A stretch of DNA of 64,000 nt from Phytomonospora endophytica (GCF_014202425.1 NZ_JACHGT010000004.1:324307-388306); one strand, 5' to 3'. Positions 1 to 7,896 are shown, counted from the stretch's first letter. Numbers and translations are program-made. Notes: a model not told the origin generated them from the letters alone.

Positions 1-396
1 GCCACCGGTCTCGGCCTCGGCGATCGCGTCGGCGAGCAGGTTGCCGACGAGCTGGTACCGGCGGTCGGGGAGGGACACCGCGATCTCCTCCGGCGAGCGC
101 CGGTAGAGCTTCGCCGGGCGGCCGGCGCCGGGGCCGGTGCGTCCCGAGCGGCGTTCGTAGACGACGTCGAGCAGACCGTCGGTGACCATGCGGTCAAGGT
201 GGAAGGCCGCGGTGGCGCGGGCCAGGCCCGTCGCCTCGGCGGCCTCGTCGCGGCCGACCGGGCCGTCCTGCCCGGCGACGTAGTCGTAGAGGCGGCGGCG
301 GTTGGGTTCGTCGAGCGCGGCGATGGCGGCGACGCGCTCGGTGCGGGACTCGGCGGCCATGTTCTGCGACTCAACTCCCTTGACCGGATCCTCCAT
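1..396 (-). CDS. COG2345-type winged-helix regulator (3' part outside window)
   Basis: Reads leftward from ATG at 396 with no stop to the window edge, so 132 codons of the N-terminal part are visible. Residues about 20-90 form a winged helix-turn-helix: an opening helix ALDEPNRRRLYDYV, a recognition region EATGLARATAAFHLDRM, and a wing with GPGAGRPAKLYRRS. This trio is typical of the ArsR/SufR-related COG2345 group, whose effector domain would lie off the window. An in-frame ATG at 360 is an alternative start. It diverges from folE across 44 bp that hold two palindromes, which suggests it controls itself and folE. The ligand cannot be told from this half. Confidence 0.75.
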   Translation of the reverse strand, partial: MEDPVKGVESQNMAAESRTERVAAIAALDEPNRRRLYDYVAGQDGPVGRDEAAEATGLARATAAFHLDRMVTDGLLDVVYERRSGRTGPGAGRPAKLYRRSPEEIAVSLPDRRYQLVGNLLADAIAEAETGG

Positions 397-402
397 GGGC
401 TT

Positions 403-429
403 CTAACGTTAGCATCTGTTGTCTATAGA
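403..429. promoter_or_regulatory. Two short palindromes in the regulator/folE divergent gap
   Basis: A perfect 10-bp palindrome CTAACGTTAG (403-412) and a perfect 8-bp palindrome TCTATAGA (422-429) fill the 44-bp gap between the two divergent starts. The gap is AT-rich against its surroundings, as expected for overlapping promoters. A winged-helix dimer would bind such a dyad. That this is the operator of the adjacent regulator is inference. Confidence 0.45.
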
Positions 430-440
430 AGGAGCCCGTC

Positions 441-1046
441 GTGCGCGTTTCCGAACTCCCCACCGCCCGGCCGCCCGGGGCCGGGCGCGAGGACATCGAC
501 TTCGCCGCCGCCCAGCGCGCGGTCGCCGACCTGCTCGTCGCGCTCGGCCGCGACCCGGGCTCCGAGCATCTCGCCGACACGCCAAGGCGCGTCGCCGACG
601 CCTACGCCGAGATGCTCACCCCGCGCGAGTTCAACCTGACGACCTTCCCCAACGACGAGGGCTACGACGAGCTGGTCCTCGCGCGCGACATCCCGATGCA
701 GTCCTTGTGCATGCACCACATGCTGCCGTTCCACGGTGTCGCGCACGTCGGCTACCTGCCCGGCGAGCGCATCCTCGGCCTGTCGAAGCTGGCGCGCGTC
801 GTCGAGTTGTTCGCCCGCGACTTCCAGGTCCAGGAGCGCCTGACGAAACAGGTCGCCGACTGGCTCCAGGAGTACCTCGCCCCCGTGGGCGTCGGCGTGG
901 TGATCGAGGCCGAGCACATGTGCATGTCGCTGCGAGGGGTGCGCGCCACCGGATCGCGGACGGTCACCTCGGCGCTGAAAGGCGCGCTCCGGGAGGACGG
1001 TCGCTCGCGGCAGGAGTTCTTCGCGCTGACGGGCGTCGCCGGATAG
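441..1046 (+). CDS. folE: GTP cyclohydrolase I
   Basis: Catalyses GTP to 7,8-dihydroneopterin triphosphate, the first step to tetrahydrofolate and other pterins, in the cytosol. The 201-residue length and family blocks fit: DTPRRVADAYAEM (47-59), the zinc site Cys90/His93 in SLCMHHMLPFHG, GLSKLARVV, QVQERLTKQVADWL, and the third zinc ligand Cys161 in EHMCMSLRGV. The usual CEHH is CMHH here, so the residue after the first zinc cysteine is Met91, not Glu. The start is GTG at 441, with GAAGGAG seven bases upstream. The regulator at 1-396 is divergent. No other folate gene lies beside it, so it may be a second, specially regulated copy or may feed a non-folate pterin. Confidence 0.95.
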   Translation: MRVSELPTARPPGAGREDIDFAAAQRAVADLLVALGRDPGSEHLADTPRRVADAYAEMLTPREFNLTTFPNDEGYDELVLARDIPMQSLCMHHMLPFHGVAHVGYLPGERILGLSKLARVVELFARDFQVQERLTKQVADWLQEYLAPVGVGVVIEAEHMCMSLRGVRATGSRTVTSALKGALREDGRSRQEFFALTGVAG

Positions 1047-1079
1047 TCCACTGTGGATACCGCCTCGTAGGATGCGCGG

Positions 1080-2420
1080 ATGGCCGCACCCCACCTCTCC
1101 GCCGCAGTCCTCGCCGAGCTCCGCCGCCTGAAGGCCCGCCCGCCTATCGCCGTCGAGCTCGCCGACGTGAAGGTCGAGACGCCGCTCGGGACACGCGTGC
1201 TGCCGCCGTCGGTGCTGGCGCTGGCGGCCGTCGAGTGGCCGGCCGGGCATGTCGTGATCACCAAGGATTCCGGTGAGTACGCGCTGCGCCTCCCCGAAAC
1301 GTCCGAGGTCGATGCGGAGGTGTTCGGCGAGAAACGGGCGTGGTTCGCCGTCGCCCGCCTCGAATACGGTGCCCGCTGGATCCTCGACCTGGACGCGGCC
1401 GCCGGCACCGACGACCCCGTGATCGCCAGGGAGGGCAAGGGCTTCCGGAACGGGCCGTTCTGGGCGAAACCGCTGTCGGAGCGGCTCGCCGGGCTCAAGT
1501 CGAAGCGTCCGCTGCCGAAGAAGTACGACTTCCCGCGCGCCTGTGCCACCGGCGACGTCGAGGCCGTCAAGGCCGGAATCGCCGCCGGCGCGTGGTTGTG
1601 GCCGGTGAAGGCCGGTGAGCCGACGCCGCTGCACCTCGCGGCTCTCGCGTCGCGTTCACCTGAGGCGGTGCGTCTCCTGATCGAGGCGGGGGCCGGTCTG
1701 GAGGTGCCACTGGACCAGGACGCGGCGGCGCTGCACCGCTACGGCGAACGGGAACGGTTCCGGTACCTCCGCCTCATGGCGGGCGATACGCCGCTGGCCG
1801 CCGCCCTCGAAGGCTTCTCGTCCCCGTTCCCGGAGACCGTGGCGGCCGTTCCCGGGATCGTCCGGGTCCTGCTGGCGGCCGGGGCGAACCCCAACGCGCG
1901 AACCGGATTCGGGAGCCCGTTCGGCCGGGTCTCACACCGGCACGGGGAAGGGATCGTCGACGTGGTCGGGCAGCTTCTGGCCGCTGGTGCCGACCCCGAC
2001 CCCGCCGACCGTTGGAGTCCGCTGCTGAGCGCGGTCAAGGGAAGCGCCGACGTGGTGCGCGCACTGCTCGCCGCCGGTGCCGATCCGTGCCGCGGCTGCG
2101 CGTACGGGCACCTTCCCGGAACCAGGAAACCCACCCCGCTGCACAAGGCCGCCGGCGAAGGCGGCGTGGAGATCCTGCGGCTCCTGATCGCCGCCGCCCG
2201 TGACGTCGACGTCCTCTCGGCCGACGGTGTGGCCCCGCTGCACTGCGCGGCCGCCGGGGACGATCCCGAACGGGTCCGCCTGCTGCTGGAGGCCGGTGCC
2301 GGCCGGGAGGTGCGGCTGCCCGACCCGGCGAGCTTCCGCGAGGGACTGACCGGCCGCACGCCCCTGGAGATCGCCCGCGAGCTGGGCAACGACGAGCACG
2401 CGGCGATCCTGGCGGGCTGA
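1080..2420 (+). CDS. Ankyrin-repeat protein with a distinct N-terminal domain
   Basis: A 446-residue soluble protein in two parts. From about residue 175 to the end there are ankyrin repeats, seen as TPLHLAAL, VRLLIEAGAG, VRVLLAAGANPNA, LLAAGADPDPADRWSPLLSAV, TPLHKAAGEGG, APLHCAAAGDDPERV and a closing TPLEIARELGND. They would form a protein-binding solenoid. The first 150 residues are not ankyrin: hydrophobic strands (AWFAVARLEYGARWILDLD) and a 'DDPVIARE' turn loosely recall the SUKH (SMI1/KNR4) immunity fold, but that is a weak impression. No signal peptide or membrane segment. It starts 33 bp after folE and might be cotranscribed. The binding partner is unknown. Confidence 0.8.
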   Translation: MAAPHLSAAVLAELRRLKARPPIAVELADVKVETPLGTRVLPPSVLALAAVEWPAGHVVITKDSGEYALRLPETSEVDAEVFGEKRAWFAVARLEYGARWILDLDAAAGTDDPVIAREGKGFRNGPFWAKPLSERLAGLKSKRPLPKKYDFPRACATGDVEAVKAGIAAGAWLWPVKAGEPTPLHLAALASRSPEAVRLLIEAGAGLEVPLDQDAAALHRYGERERFRYLRLMAGDTPLAAALEGFSSPFPETVAAVPGIVRVLLAAGANPNARTGFGSPFGRVSHRHGEGIVDVVGQLLAAGADPDPADRWSPLLSAVKGSADVVRALLAAGADPCRGCAYGHLPGTRKPTPLHKAAGEGGVEILRLLIAAARDVDVLSADGVAPLHCAAAGDDPERVRLLLEAGAGREVRLPDPASFREGLTGRTPLEIARELGNDEHAAILAG

Positions 2421-2680
2421 CGCGGCCCGGTCACCACCTCAGGTAGTCGACCGTGACGGAGCGGCGGTCGCTCCTCCAGACGGGCGAAGCCTCACCGGTG
2501 TGCGACGGCGGTGACGGTGGTGCCGAACGGTTCGGCGGCGAGGAGTTCCCGGCGCGCCCGGTCGAGGCGCACGTCGCGTGGGGATCCTGCACGCCACACC
2601 GTGCCCTCAACGTCGGCGACGGGCGGCGGAAGGCCCGCCGTACCTCCATTGTGGACACGTCGCGCTCGCCGTGTCGCGTC
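2421..2680. other. 260-bp gap between convergent genes, with an in-frame extension
   Basis: No gene with a convincing start was found here. On the minus strand, the frame of the downstream end of the 2681-3535 gene stays open for 62 codons after that gene's TAG, until TGA at 2492-2494. It reads like coding sequence (VWRAGSPRDVRLDRARREL, then LLAAEPFGTTVTAVAHR). It is either the remnant of a longer gene cut by a new stop, or chance in GC-rich DNA. Confidence 0.35.
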
Positions 2681-3535
2681 CTACAGGCGGCCGTACGCGT
2701 CGAGCACCCGCAGGGCGTTGAGGGTGACGACTCCGCGCCACTCCAGGAGGGCCGCCTCGCTCGGCGCGGTCCAGGTGATCGGCCAGCCGCCGTCGGCCTG
2801 CTGCCCGGCGGCGAGGGCGTCGAGGTGGCCGCCGATCTGCGCGTCGGTGAAGGCCTCGTGCCAGGCGGAGTCCGGACTCGGGGCGATGTCCAATGGGGAC
2901 AGTCCGTAGCCGGGGGTCTCCGGGTCGAGGTGGAACATGTCCTGGTTCCTGAGGTGGTCCAGGAGGGTCTCGGCGCGGCCCGGGGCGACGTCGGGGGCGT
3001 GCTCGCAGAAGATCAGCAGTTCCCAGATCGAGTGCACGCCGTCGGGAGGCGGCGCGTCGAGGCGCCGCCGGGTGTAGTCGGCGGCCTTGTCGAGCCACGG
3101 GTGCTCGACGCCGAGCCGGTACAGCTGGCCGGCGAGTCCGGCGGTCGGGTTGACGTCGGGCGCGTAGGTCCACTCCGACCAGTGATCGGCCCTCGGGTAG
3201 TCCTCGATGACGGGGAAGGCGAGCGGGACGGCGCCCTCCTCGTCGGCGACCCTGGCGAGGTGGTCGCAGGCGCGGCCGATGAGCTCGGGCGCCTCGGCGC
3301 CGGCCTCGGCGAGGGTGCGCAGGGCCACCTCGGTGTAGATCGGGAGACTCGCCGGGCAGCGCGTGTCCGGTTCGAGTCCGTGCCCGAAGCCGCCGTCGGG
3401 GTTCTGGTATCCGCGCAGGGCGTCGGCGACCGCCGACGGCGGCCCGCCCTGGAAGTGCGTCTCGAACAGGCGTCGCTCGATCAGGCGGGCCTCGGCGTGC
3501 AGGAAGCGCTCGGCGGCGGCGCGGGATGCGGTCAT
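2681..3535 (-). CDS. Prenyltransferase/squalene-cyclase-like alpha-toroid protein
   Basis: A 284-residue soluble protein with two QW-type repeats of the (alpha/alpha)-toroid superfamily: QNPDGGFGHGLEPD at 44-57 and QQADGGWPITW at 245-255, with helical stretches between. Proteins of this size and make-up are usually annotated as hypothetical, squalene-cyclase-like. The DxDD acid of true class II cyclases is not visible, so terpene cyclisation is not supported. The ATG at 3535 lies 10 bp past the end of the leftward acetyltransferase gene (3546), so the two are probably one transcript. Substrate unknown. Confidence 0.7.
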   Translation of the reverse strand: MTASRAAAERFLHAEARLIERRLFETHFQGGPPSAVADALRGYQNPDGGFGHGLEPDTRCPASLPIYTEVALRTLAEAGAEAPELIGRACDHLARVADEEGAVPLAFPVIEDYPRADHWSEWTYAPDVNPTAGLAGQLYRLGVEHPWLDKAADYTRRRLDAPPPDGVHSIWELLIFCEHAPDVAPGRAETLLDHLRNQDMFHLDPETPGYGLSPLDIAPSPDSAWHEAFTDAQIGGHLDALAAGQQADGGWPITWTAPSEAALLEWRGVVTLNALRVLDAYGRL

Positions 3536-3545
3536 GCCGCCGATG

Positions 3546-4262
3546 TTAGGCGCCGGGCGCGCCGGAACCGAGCCGGACGCTCAGCTGGGTGCCGAGTTCG
3601 CGGAAGCCGATGGCCAGGGCGACCCGGCGCGACGGCGTGATCCGCGCGCGCCACTGGGGGAGCAGCCCGGCGGCCAGCGCGTGCGCGGTCGACGCGGCGC
3701 CGACGGCTTTGGCCAGGCCCTTTCCGCGCCACTCGGGGGCGGTGAGCACGCCGATGTGCGCGGCGCGGCCGGCCCAGACTCGGTAGCCGGAGGCGGCGGC
3801 GACGGCGCCGTCGCGGCGGATGGCGAAGACCGGCGAGGTGACCTCGTCGAGGCTCGCCTCACCGGCCTCGTCGTCCCCCGCGAGGTCTTCGAGGGCGACG
3901 ACGGCCGCATCGCCCGGCGCGAGTTCCTCCACGGTGGACGGTGGTGGCTCGGCCGCGGTGTAGGCGAGCGCGGCCGGGCCGAGCACGTCGGCGACGTCGA
4001 GGACGCGGGTGATCGCGGCGGCGTCGGTGACCGACGCGAGCGGCAGGGCGGCGAGGCTCGCGACGAGCCGGGCGGCGCTCGTCTCGTCGGGGGCGGTCGC
4101 GACGGCGGCGTCCCCGATGGTCACGAGACCGGCCCAGCCGGGCGGGCACAGCAGCGAATCCGGTGACACGGCGACGTTGACGCGGCCTGCGGTGAAGCGC
4201 ACGGGCGCGCCGGCCAGCTCCGTCCACAGCTCGCGCGCGCCGGTGATCAGGGGATCGGTCAT
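3546..4262 (-). CDS. GNAT-family N-acetyltransferase
   Basis: A 238-residue protein whose C-terminal half carries the GNAT core: strand AVAAASGYRVW, strand AHIGVLTAPEW, then the acetyl-CoA loop RGKGLAKAVGAAS and the terminal SRRVALAIGFRELG strand-helix. The N-terminal 110 residues look like a second, degenerate GNAT-like or substrate-recognition region (RVNVAVSPDSLLCPPGWAG). It would move an acetyl group from acetyl-CoA to an amine; the acceptor cannot be predicted. It lies directly upstream of the toroid gene on the same strand. Confidence 0.8.
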   Translation of the reverse strand: MTDPLITGARELWTELAGAPVRFTAGRVNVAVSPDSLLCPPGWAGLVTIGDAAVATAPDETSAARLVASLAALPLASVTDAAAITRVLDVADVLGPAALAYTAAEPPPSTVEELAPGDAAVVALEDLAGDDEAGEASLDEVTSPVFAIRRDGAVAAASGYRVWAGRAAHIGVLTAPEWRGKGLAKAVGAASTAHALAAGLLPQWRARITPSRRVALAIGFRELGTQLSVRLGSGAPGA

Positions 4263-4302
4263 GCGGCGATGATGGCAGGACCGTCCCCGGTGGGCCAGCG
4301 GG

Positions 4303-5133
4303 TTATCCGACTCCGCTGAGGCGCAGGTACTGCTCGTCGCTCAGTTCGAGGTCGGCGGCCGCGACGTTCTCCGCCAGATGGGCCGGCGAGGCGGTGCCGG
4401 GGATCGGGAGCATGACCGGCGAGTGCCGCAGCAGCCAGGCGAGGCTGACCTGGGTCGGGGTGGCGTCCAGTTCGGCGGCGACCTCGGCGATCGGCGCGGC
4501 GGCGCCGGTGTTCCCGGCCGCGACGGGCCGCCACGGGAGGAAGGCGATGCCTTCGGCGGTGCAGGCGTCGAGGACGGCCTCGTGTTCGCGGTCGAGGACG
4601 TTGTAGCGGTTCTGCACACTGGCGATCTCGACGGTCGCGCGCGCCTCGGTGAGCTGCTCGACGTCGACTTCGGACAGTCCGATGTGGCCGATCTTGCCCT
4701 CGTCGCGCAGGTCGCGCAGGGTTCCGGCCTGTTCGGCCACGGGGATTTCGGGGTCGATCCGGTGCAGCTGGAGGAGGTCGATCCGTTCGGCGCGCAGGCG
4801 GCGCAGGGCCTCGTCGACCTGGGCGCGCAGGAAGCGCTCGCTTCCGTTGTAGATCGCGCCGTCGGGGAGGTCGGGCCGTCGCTCGACACCCGTCTTCGTG
4901 GTCACCAGCAGCCCTTCCGGGTAAGGGTGCAGAGCCTCGGCGACCAGCTCCTCGTTGGCGCCCCACCCGTACATGTGCGCGGTGTCGACGACCGTCACGC
5001 CCAGCTCGACGACCCGCCGGAGCAGCGCGATCGAGGCCGCGCGGGTGTCGCCGGGCTCGGTCGGCAGGCGCATGGCGCCGAAACCCATCCGGGTGGCGCG
5101 GTGTCCGGCGAGGTCGAGGGTGCGTGCGGTCAT
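4303..5133 (-). CDS. Aldo/keto reductase
   Basis: A 276-residue NADPH-dependent oxidoreductase with the full AKR tetrad: Asp50 and Tyr55 in VVDTAHMYG, Lys80 in LLVTTKTG, His124 in LLQLHRIDP. The late nucleotide-binding blocks ASVQNRYNVLDR, VSLAWLLRHSPVMLPIPGT and a terminal LAENVAA helix are present. It would reduce aldehydes or ketones to alcohols. The frame stays open upstream to 6048, but that extension lies antisense-in-frame to nothing recognisable. ATG at 5133, preceded by a GGAGGAG-like site and followed at once by MTARTLDLAGHRATRMGFG, is the family's normal N-terminus. Confidence 0.92.
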   Translation of the reverse strand: MTARTLDLAGHRATRMGFGAMRLPTEPGDTRAASIALLRRVVELGVTVVDTAHMYGWGANEELVAEALHPYPEGLLVTTKTGVERRPDLPDGAIYNGSERFLRAQVDEALRRLRAERIDLLQLHRIDPEIPVAEQAGTLRDLRDEGKIGHIGLSEVDVEQLTEARATVEIASVQNRYNVLDREHEAVLDACTAEGIAFLPWRPVAAGNTGAAAPIAEVAAELDATPTQVSLAWLLRHSPVMLPIPGTASPAHLAENVAAADLELSDEQYLRLSGVG

Positions 5134-5174
5134 GGGCTCCTCCAGAGGTCGGGCAACGATAACCGCCGCGGGCG

Positions 5175-6242
5175 TCAGTCCTTGGTGTCCGGAAGCGGGT
5201 GGGCCGCGAGAAGGTGGTTCGCCCAGCGCGTGGAGGGCGTCGCGTCGACGAGGAGGGCCTTGACCAGCAGGGTGAGCGGCACGGCGAGGATCGCGCCGAG
5301 ACCGCCGATGACCCAGGCCCAGAACACCAGCGCCAGGAAGGTCAGCGTCACCGACAGTCCGACGCTGTCGCCGGTGACCTTCGGCTGGATCACCGACTGG
5401 ATCACGAAGTTGAACAGCGAGTAGAGGACCACGACCCACACCATCGTCTGCCAGCCGCCGTCGAGCAGGCCGAGCAGCGCGGGCGGGACGAGGCCGATGA
5501 TGAAGCCGATGTTGGGGATGTAGTTGGTGATGAACGCGACCAGCGCCCACAGCAGCGGCAGCGGCACCCCGAGCGCCCACAGCGCCAGCCCGTCGAGGAC
5601 GGCGACGATCAACCCGAAGACGGTGGCGACGATCAGGTACTTGCGGGTGCCGCGGGCGAACTCGCGCAGGGCGGTGACCAGTGCCGGGCGTTCGGGCGCG
5701 AGGCGGTCGAGGCGGGTCGGGAACCCGGCGGCGTCGATGCCCATGAACAGCAGCAGGCCGAGGATGAACAGCAGGTTCGACAGGACCGACACCGCCGAGC
5801 CGGCGACCGTCGTGAACACGTCGACGAGACGGTTCGGGTCGAGCCCGGACACCGCGGTCTGGAGCTGGTCGGCGTCGACGCCCTGTTCGGCGAGCCAGGT
5901 GGTGGTCGCGGTGATGAGGTCCTGGGCGCGTTCGGTGTAGACGGGGACGAGGTCGGACAGCCGGCCCACCGAGACGACGAGAACGTAGACGCAGGCGCCG
6001 AAGCAGCCGTAGATCACCAGCAGCAGCACCAGTGAACTGAGCCACCACGGCCAGCCGCGCCGGATCAGCGCGCTCTGCACCGGACTCAGTGCCACGACCA
6101 GCACCAGCGCCAGGGCGACCGGCGCGACGATGCCCGCCGCGGACTTCATCCCGGCGACGACGACCACCAGTGCCGCCGCGGCGACGAGGCCCCGGTCGAT
6201 ACCGCCGCTGGGCTCGGGTTTCGGGAGAACGTCGCCGGACAT
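5175..6242 (-). CDS. AI-2E family (PerM/YdiK-like) membrane transporter
   Basis: A 355-residue polytopic membrane protein. An N-terminal pair of helices (about 18-65) and a third near 68-90 are followed by a mostly soluble stretch to about 150. Further helices follow, including the family signature region TNYIPNIGFIIGLVPPALLGLL, and FVIQSVIQPKVTGDSVGLS. The N- and C-terminal ends look cytosolic. Members have been linked to autoinducer-2 export, Na+/H+ exchange or polysaccharide export, so the cargo here is open. It diverges from the MFS exporter across a gap holding metal-sensor-type operators; those sit closer to the MFS gene. Confidence 0.85.
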   Translation of the reverse strand: MSGDVLPKPEPSGGIDRGLVAAAALVVVVAGMKSAAGIVAPVALALVLVVALSPVQSALIRRGWPWWLSSLVLLLVIYGCFGACVYVLVVSVGRLSDLVPVYTERAQDLITATTTWLAEQGVDADQLQTAVSGLDPNRLVDVFTTVAGSAVSVLSNLLFILGLLLFMGIDAAGFPTRLDRLAPERPALVTALREFARGTRKYLIVATVFGLIVAVLDGLALWALGVPLPLLWALVAFITNYIPNIGFIIGLVPPALLGLLDGGWQTMVWVVVLYSLFNFVIQSVIQPKVTGDSVGLSVTLTFLALVFWAWVIGGLGAILAVPLTLLVKALLVDATPSTRWANHLLAAHPLPDTKD

Positions 6243-6292
6243 CTGTCCATTATGTACGGGTTTGTTTCCCGGAAGCGGCCGGGGTGCGTCCC

Positions 6293-6321
6293 TTGCATAC
6301 CCGCAGGGGGTATGTTACGGT
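6293..6321 (+). promoter_or_regulatory. Promoter of the MFS exporter
   Basis: TTGCAT (6293-6298) and TACGGT (6316-6321) are separated by exactly 17 bp and point at the MFS gene. The first operator occupies the spacer and the second lies just downstream of the -10, a layout suited to strong repression. Confidence 0.55.
6296..6314. promoter_or_regulatory. CsoR-like operator 1
   Basis: CATACCC-GCAGG-GGGTATG is a 19-bp dyad with 7-bp perfect arms (6296-6302 and 6308-6314) around a G/C-rich centre. TACCC...GGGTA with a G-C tract centre is the established pattern bound by CsoR/RcnR-family sensors (copper, nickel/cobalt, sulfide or formaldehyde). It lies in the spacer of the promoter. Confidence 0.65.
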
Positions 6322-6332
6322 CCATCGCGCAC

Positions 6333-6347
6333 TACCCCCTAGGGGTA
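6333..6347. promoter_or_regulatory. CsoR-like operator 2
   Basis: TACCCCCTAGGGGTA is almost a perfect palindrome and is very close to published actinobacterial CsoR boxes. It sits about 12 bp after the -10 and 27 bp before the ATG of the MFS gene. Two such boxes in a row argue against chance. No CsoR-family gene is present in the window, so the repressor would act in trans. Confidence 0.7.
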
Positions 6348-6374
6348 TCTGAAACGCAAGTCGAAGGAGTCGTC

Positions 6375-7808
6375 ATGTCCCCCGATCCCCGGCGCTGGTT
6401 GGCACTCGCCGTGCTCGCGCTCGCCCAGTTCATGGTCATCATGGACACCTCGATCATCGCGGTGGCCCTGCCCGAGATGCAGCGCGAACTCGGGTTCACC
6501 CCGAGCGGCCTGCAGTGGGTCTTCAACGCCTACGCCGTCGTGTTCGGCGGACTGCTCCTCCTCGGCGGCCGGCTCTCCGACCTGTGGGGCGCCCGCCGCG
6601 TCTTCGCCGCCGGCTGGATCGCCCTCACCGCCGGATCGATCGTCGCCGCGGCCGCCACCGGCCCGGTCGCCGAGATCATCGGACGCGGGATCCAGGGCGT
6701 CGGCGCCGCCCTCATCGCACCCGCCGCGATGACCCTGCTGATGGTGCTGTTCGCCGGGCAGCCGTCCGAACTGCCCAAGGCCATGGCCTGGTACGGAGCC
6801 GCGGCTCCGGCGGGCGGCACGGCCGGGGTGTTCCTCGGCGGCGTGATCACCGAATGGCTCAGCTGGCCCTGGGTCTTCATCATCTACGTGCCGATCGGCG
6901 TCGTCACCCTGCTCGTCACCCCGAAGGTCCTGCCCCGCGTCCCCGGCCGCCGCACCGGAATGGACATCGCCGGCGCCCTCGCCGTGACCGCCGGACTCGC
7001 CCTCGCCGTCTACGCCGTCGTCCAGGCCCCCGAACGCGGCTGGGGCTCCTCGGCGACGCTCGTCCAGCTCGGCGCCGCGCTGGTCCTGCTGCTCGGCTTC
7101 GTGCTCCTCCAGCGCTTCGTGCGCTCGCCCCTGATGCCGCTGAAGGTCTGGCGCACCCCGAACCTGGCGGCGGCCAACGTCGCCATGGCGCTGCTCGGAG
7201 CCGCCTGGATCCCGATGTGGTACTTCCTGAACCTCTACGTCCAGCAGGTCCTCGGCTTCGGGGCCTTCGCCTCGGGCGCCGCCCTGGTCCCCATGACCGC
7301 GTTCATGATGCTGCTGATGACGGCCGTGACCGGCCGCCTCATCGGCCGCTTCGGCACCAAGCCGCTGATCGTCACCGGACTCGTCGCGCTCGCCGCGGGC
7401 CTCGGGATCCTCGCGACGGCCGACCCGAACGGGTCCTTCCTCGCCGACGTCCTGCCCGGTTCTCTGGTCTCGGCGGTCGGGATGTCCCTGGTGTTCATCC
7501 CGGCGATGCTCGCGGCGATCGGCGGCGTCGCCCCCGAGGAGGGCGGGCTCGCCTCCGGGATCGTGAACACGACCTACCAGGTCGGCTCCGCGCTCGGCCT
7601 GGCGGTCATGACGGCCGTCGCGACCTCGCGCGGCGGCGCCGAACTGGGCGACAAGGCCGCGCTGACCGAAGGCTTCACCACCGCCTTCGTCGTGGCCGGA
7701 GCAATCGCCCTCGCCGGAGCCGTCATCGCCGCCCTGACCCTCCGTCGACCACGGCCGGCCGCGGAGACGGTCCCGGCCGAGCCGGCCGCCGCGGGCGCGA
7801 GCCACTGA
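6375..7808 (+). CDS. MFS drug/H+ antiporter, DHA2 (EmrB/QacA) type
   Basis: A 477-residue proton-driven exporter with about 14 membrane helices. Motif D1 is QFMVIMDTSIIAVALP with Asp24 in helix 1; motif A is GGRLSDLWGARR (64-75); motif C-like glycines lie in AAPAGGTAGVFLGG. Start at ATG 6375, with GAAGGAG 5 bases before it. An upstream GTG/ATG-open extension (to 6252) is excluded because it overlaps the promoter and operators. The CsoR-like boxes suggest induction by a metal or thiol/aldehyde-reactive stress, not by a drug-sensing repressor. The actual substrate is unknown. Confidence 0.92.
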   Translation: MSPDPRRWLALAVLALAQFMVIMDTSIIAVALPEMQRELGFTPSGLQWVFNAYAVVFGGLLLLGGRLSDLWGARRVFAAGWIALTAGSIVAAAATGPVAEIIGRGIQGVGAALIAPAAMTLLMVLFAGQPSELPKAMAWYGAAAPAGGTAGVFLGGVITEWLSWPWVFIIYVPIGVVTLLVTPKVLPRVPGRRTGMDIAGALAVTAGLALAVYAVVQAPERGWGSSATLVQLGAALVLLLGFVLLQRFVRSPLMPLKVWRTPNLAAANVAMALLGAAWIPMWYFLNLYVQQVLGFGAFASGAALVPMTAFMMLLMTAVTGRLIGRFGTKPLIVTGLVALAAGLGILATADPNGSFLADVLPGSLVSAVGMSLVFIPAMLAAIGGVAPEEGGLASGIVNTTYQVGSALGLAVMTAVATSRGGAELGDKAALTEGFTTAFVVAGAIALAGAVIAALTLRRPRPAAETVPAEPAAAGASH

Positions 7809-7826
7809 CGTCTCGCCCCACGGAGA

Positions 7827-7859
7827 GCGAGCCCGGCCGGTCCCACCGGCCGGGCTCGC
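7827..7859 (+). terminator. Rho-independent-type hairpin after the MFS gene
   Basis: Two perfectly complementary 15-bp arms (7827-7841 and 7845-7859) enclose a CCC loop, starting 18 bp after the stop. There is no U tract, as usual for high-GC actinobacteria. Confidence 0.8.
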
Positions 7860-7869
7860 CTACGCCGGC

Positions 7870-7896
7870 GGACGTAGCCGCACCCGCGCTACGTCC
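7870..7896. promoter_or_regulatory. 9-bp inverted repeat upstream of the amidohydrolase
   Basis: GGACGTAGC (7870-7878) and GCTACGTCC (7888-7896) are perfectly complementary with a 9-nt spacer. It lies after the MFS terminator and about 90 bp before the amidohydrolase start, so it is more likely an operator or leader hairpin than a second terminator. Confidence 0.4.

Noticed and set aside
2431-2658. A 75-codon minus-strand gene in the first long gap
   Set aside because: Ser/Pro/Arg-rich with no ribosome site. The more coding-like frame here is the in-frame extension of the toroid gene.
4303-6048. Single 581-residue fusion ending in an aldo/keto reductase
   Set aside because: Only the last 276 residues are coding; the first half is an alternative frame of the AI-2E family gene on the same strand. 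The reductase has its own ATG and ribosome site at 5133.
6252-6374. Longer MFS protein starting at 6252
   Set aside because: The 41 extra residues overlap the promoter and both CsoR-like boxes and add nothing like the family N-terminus.
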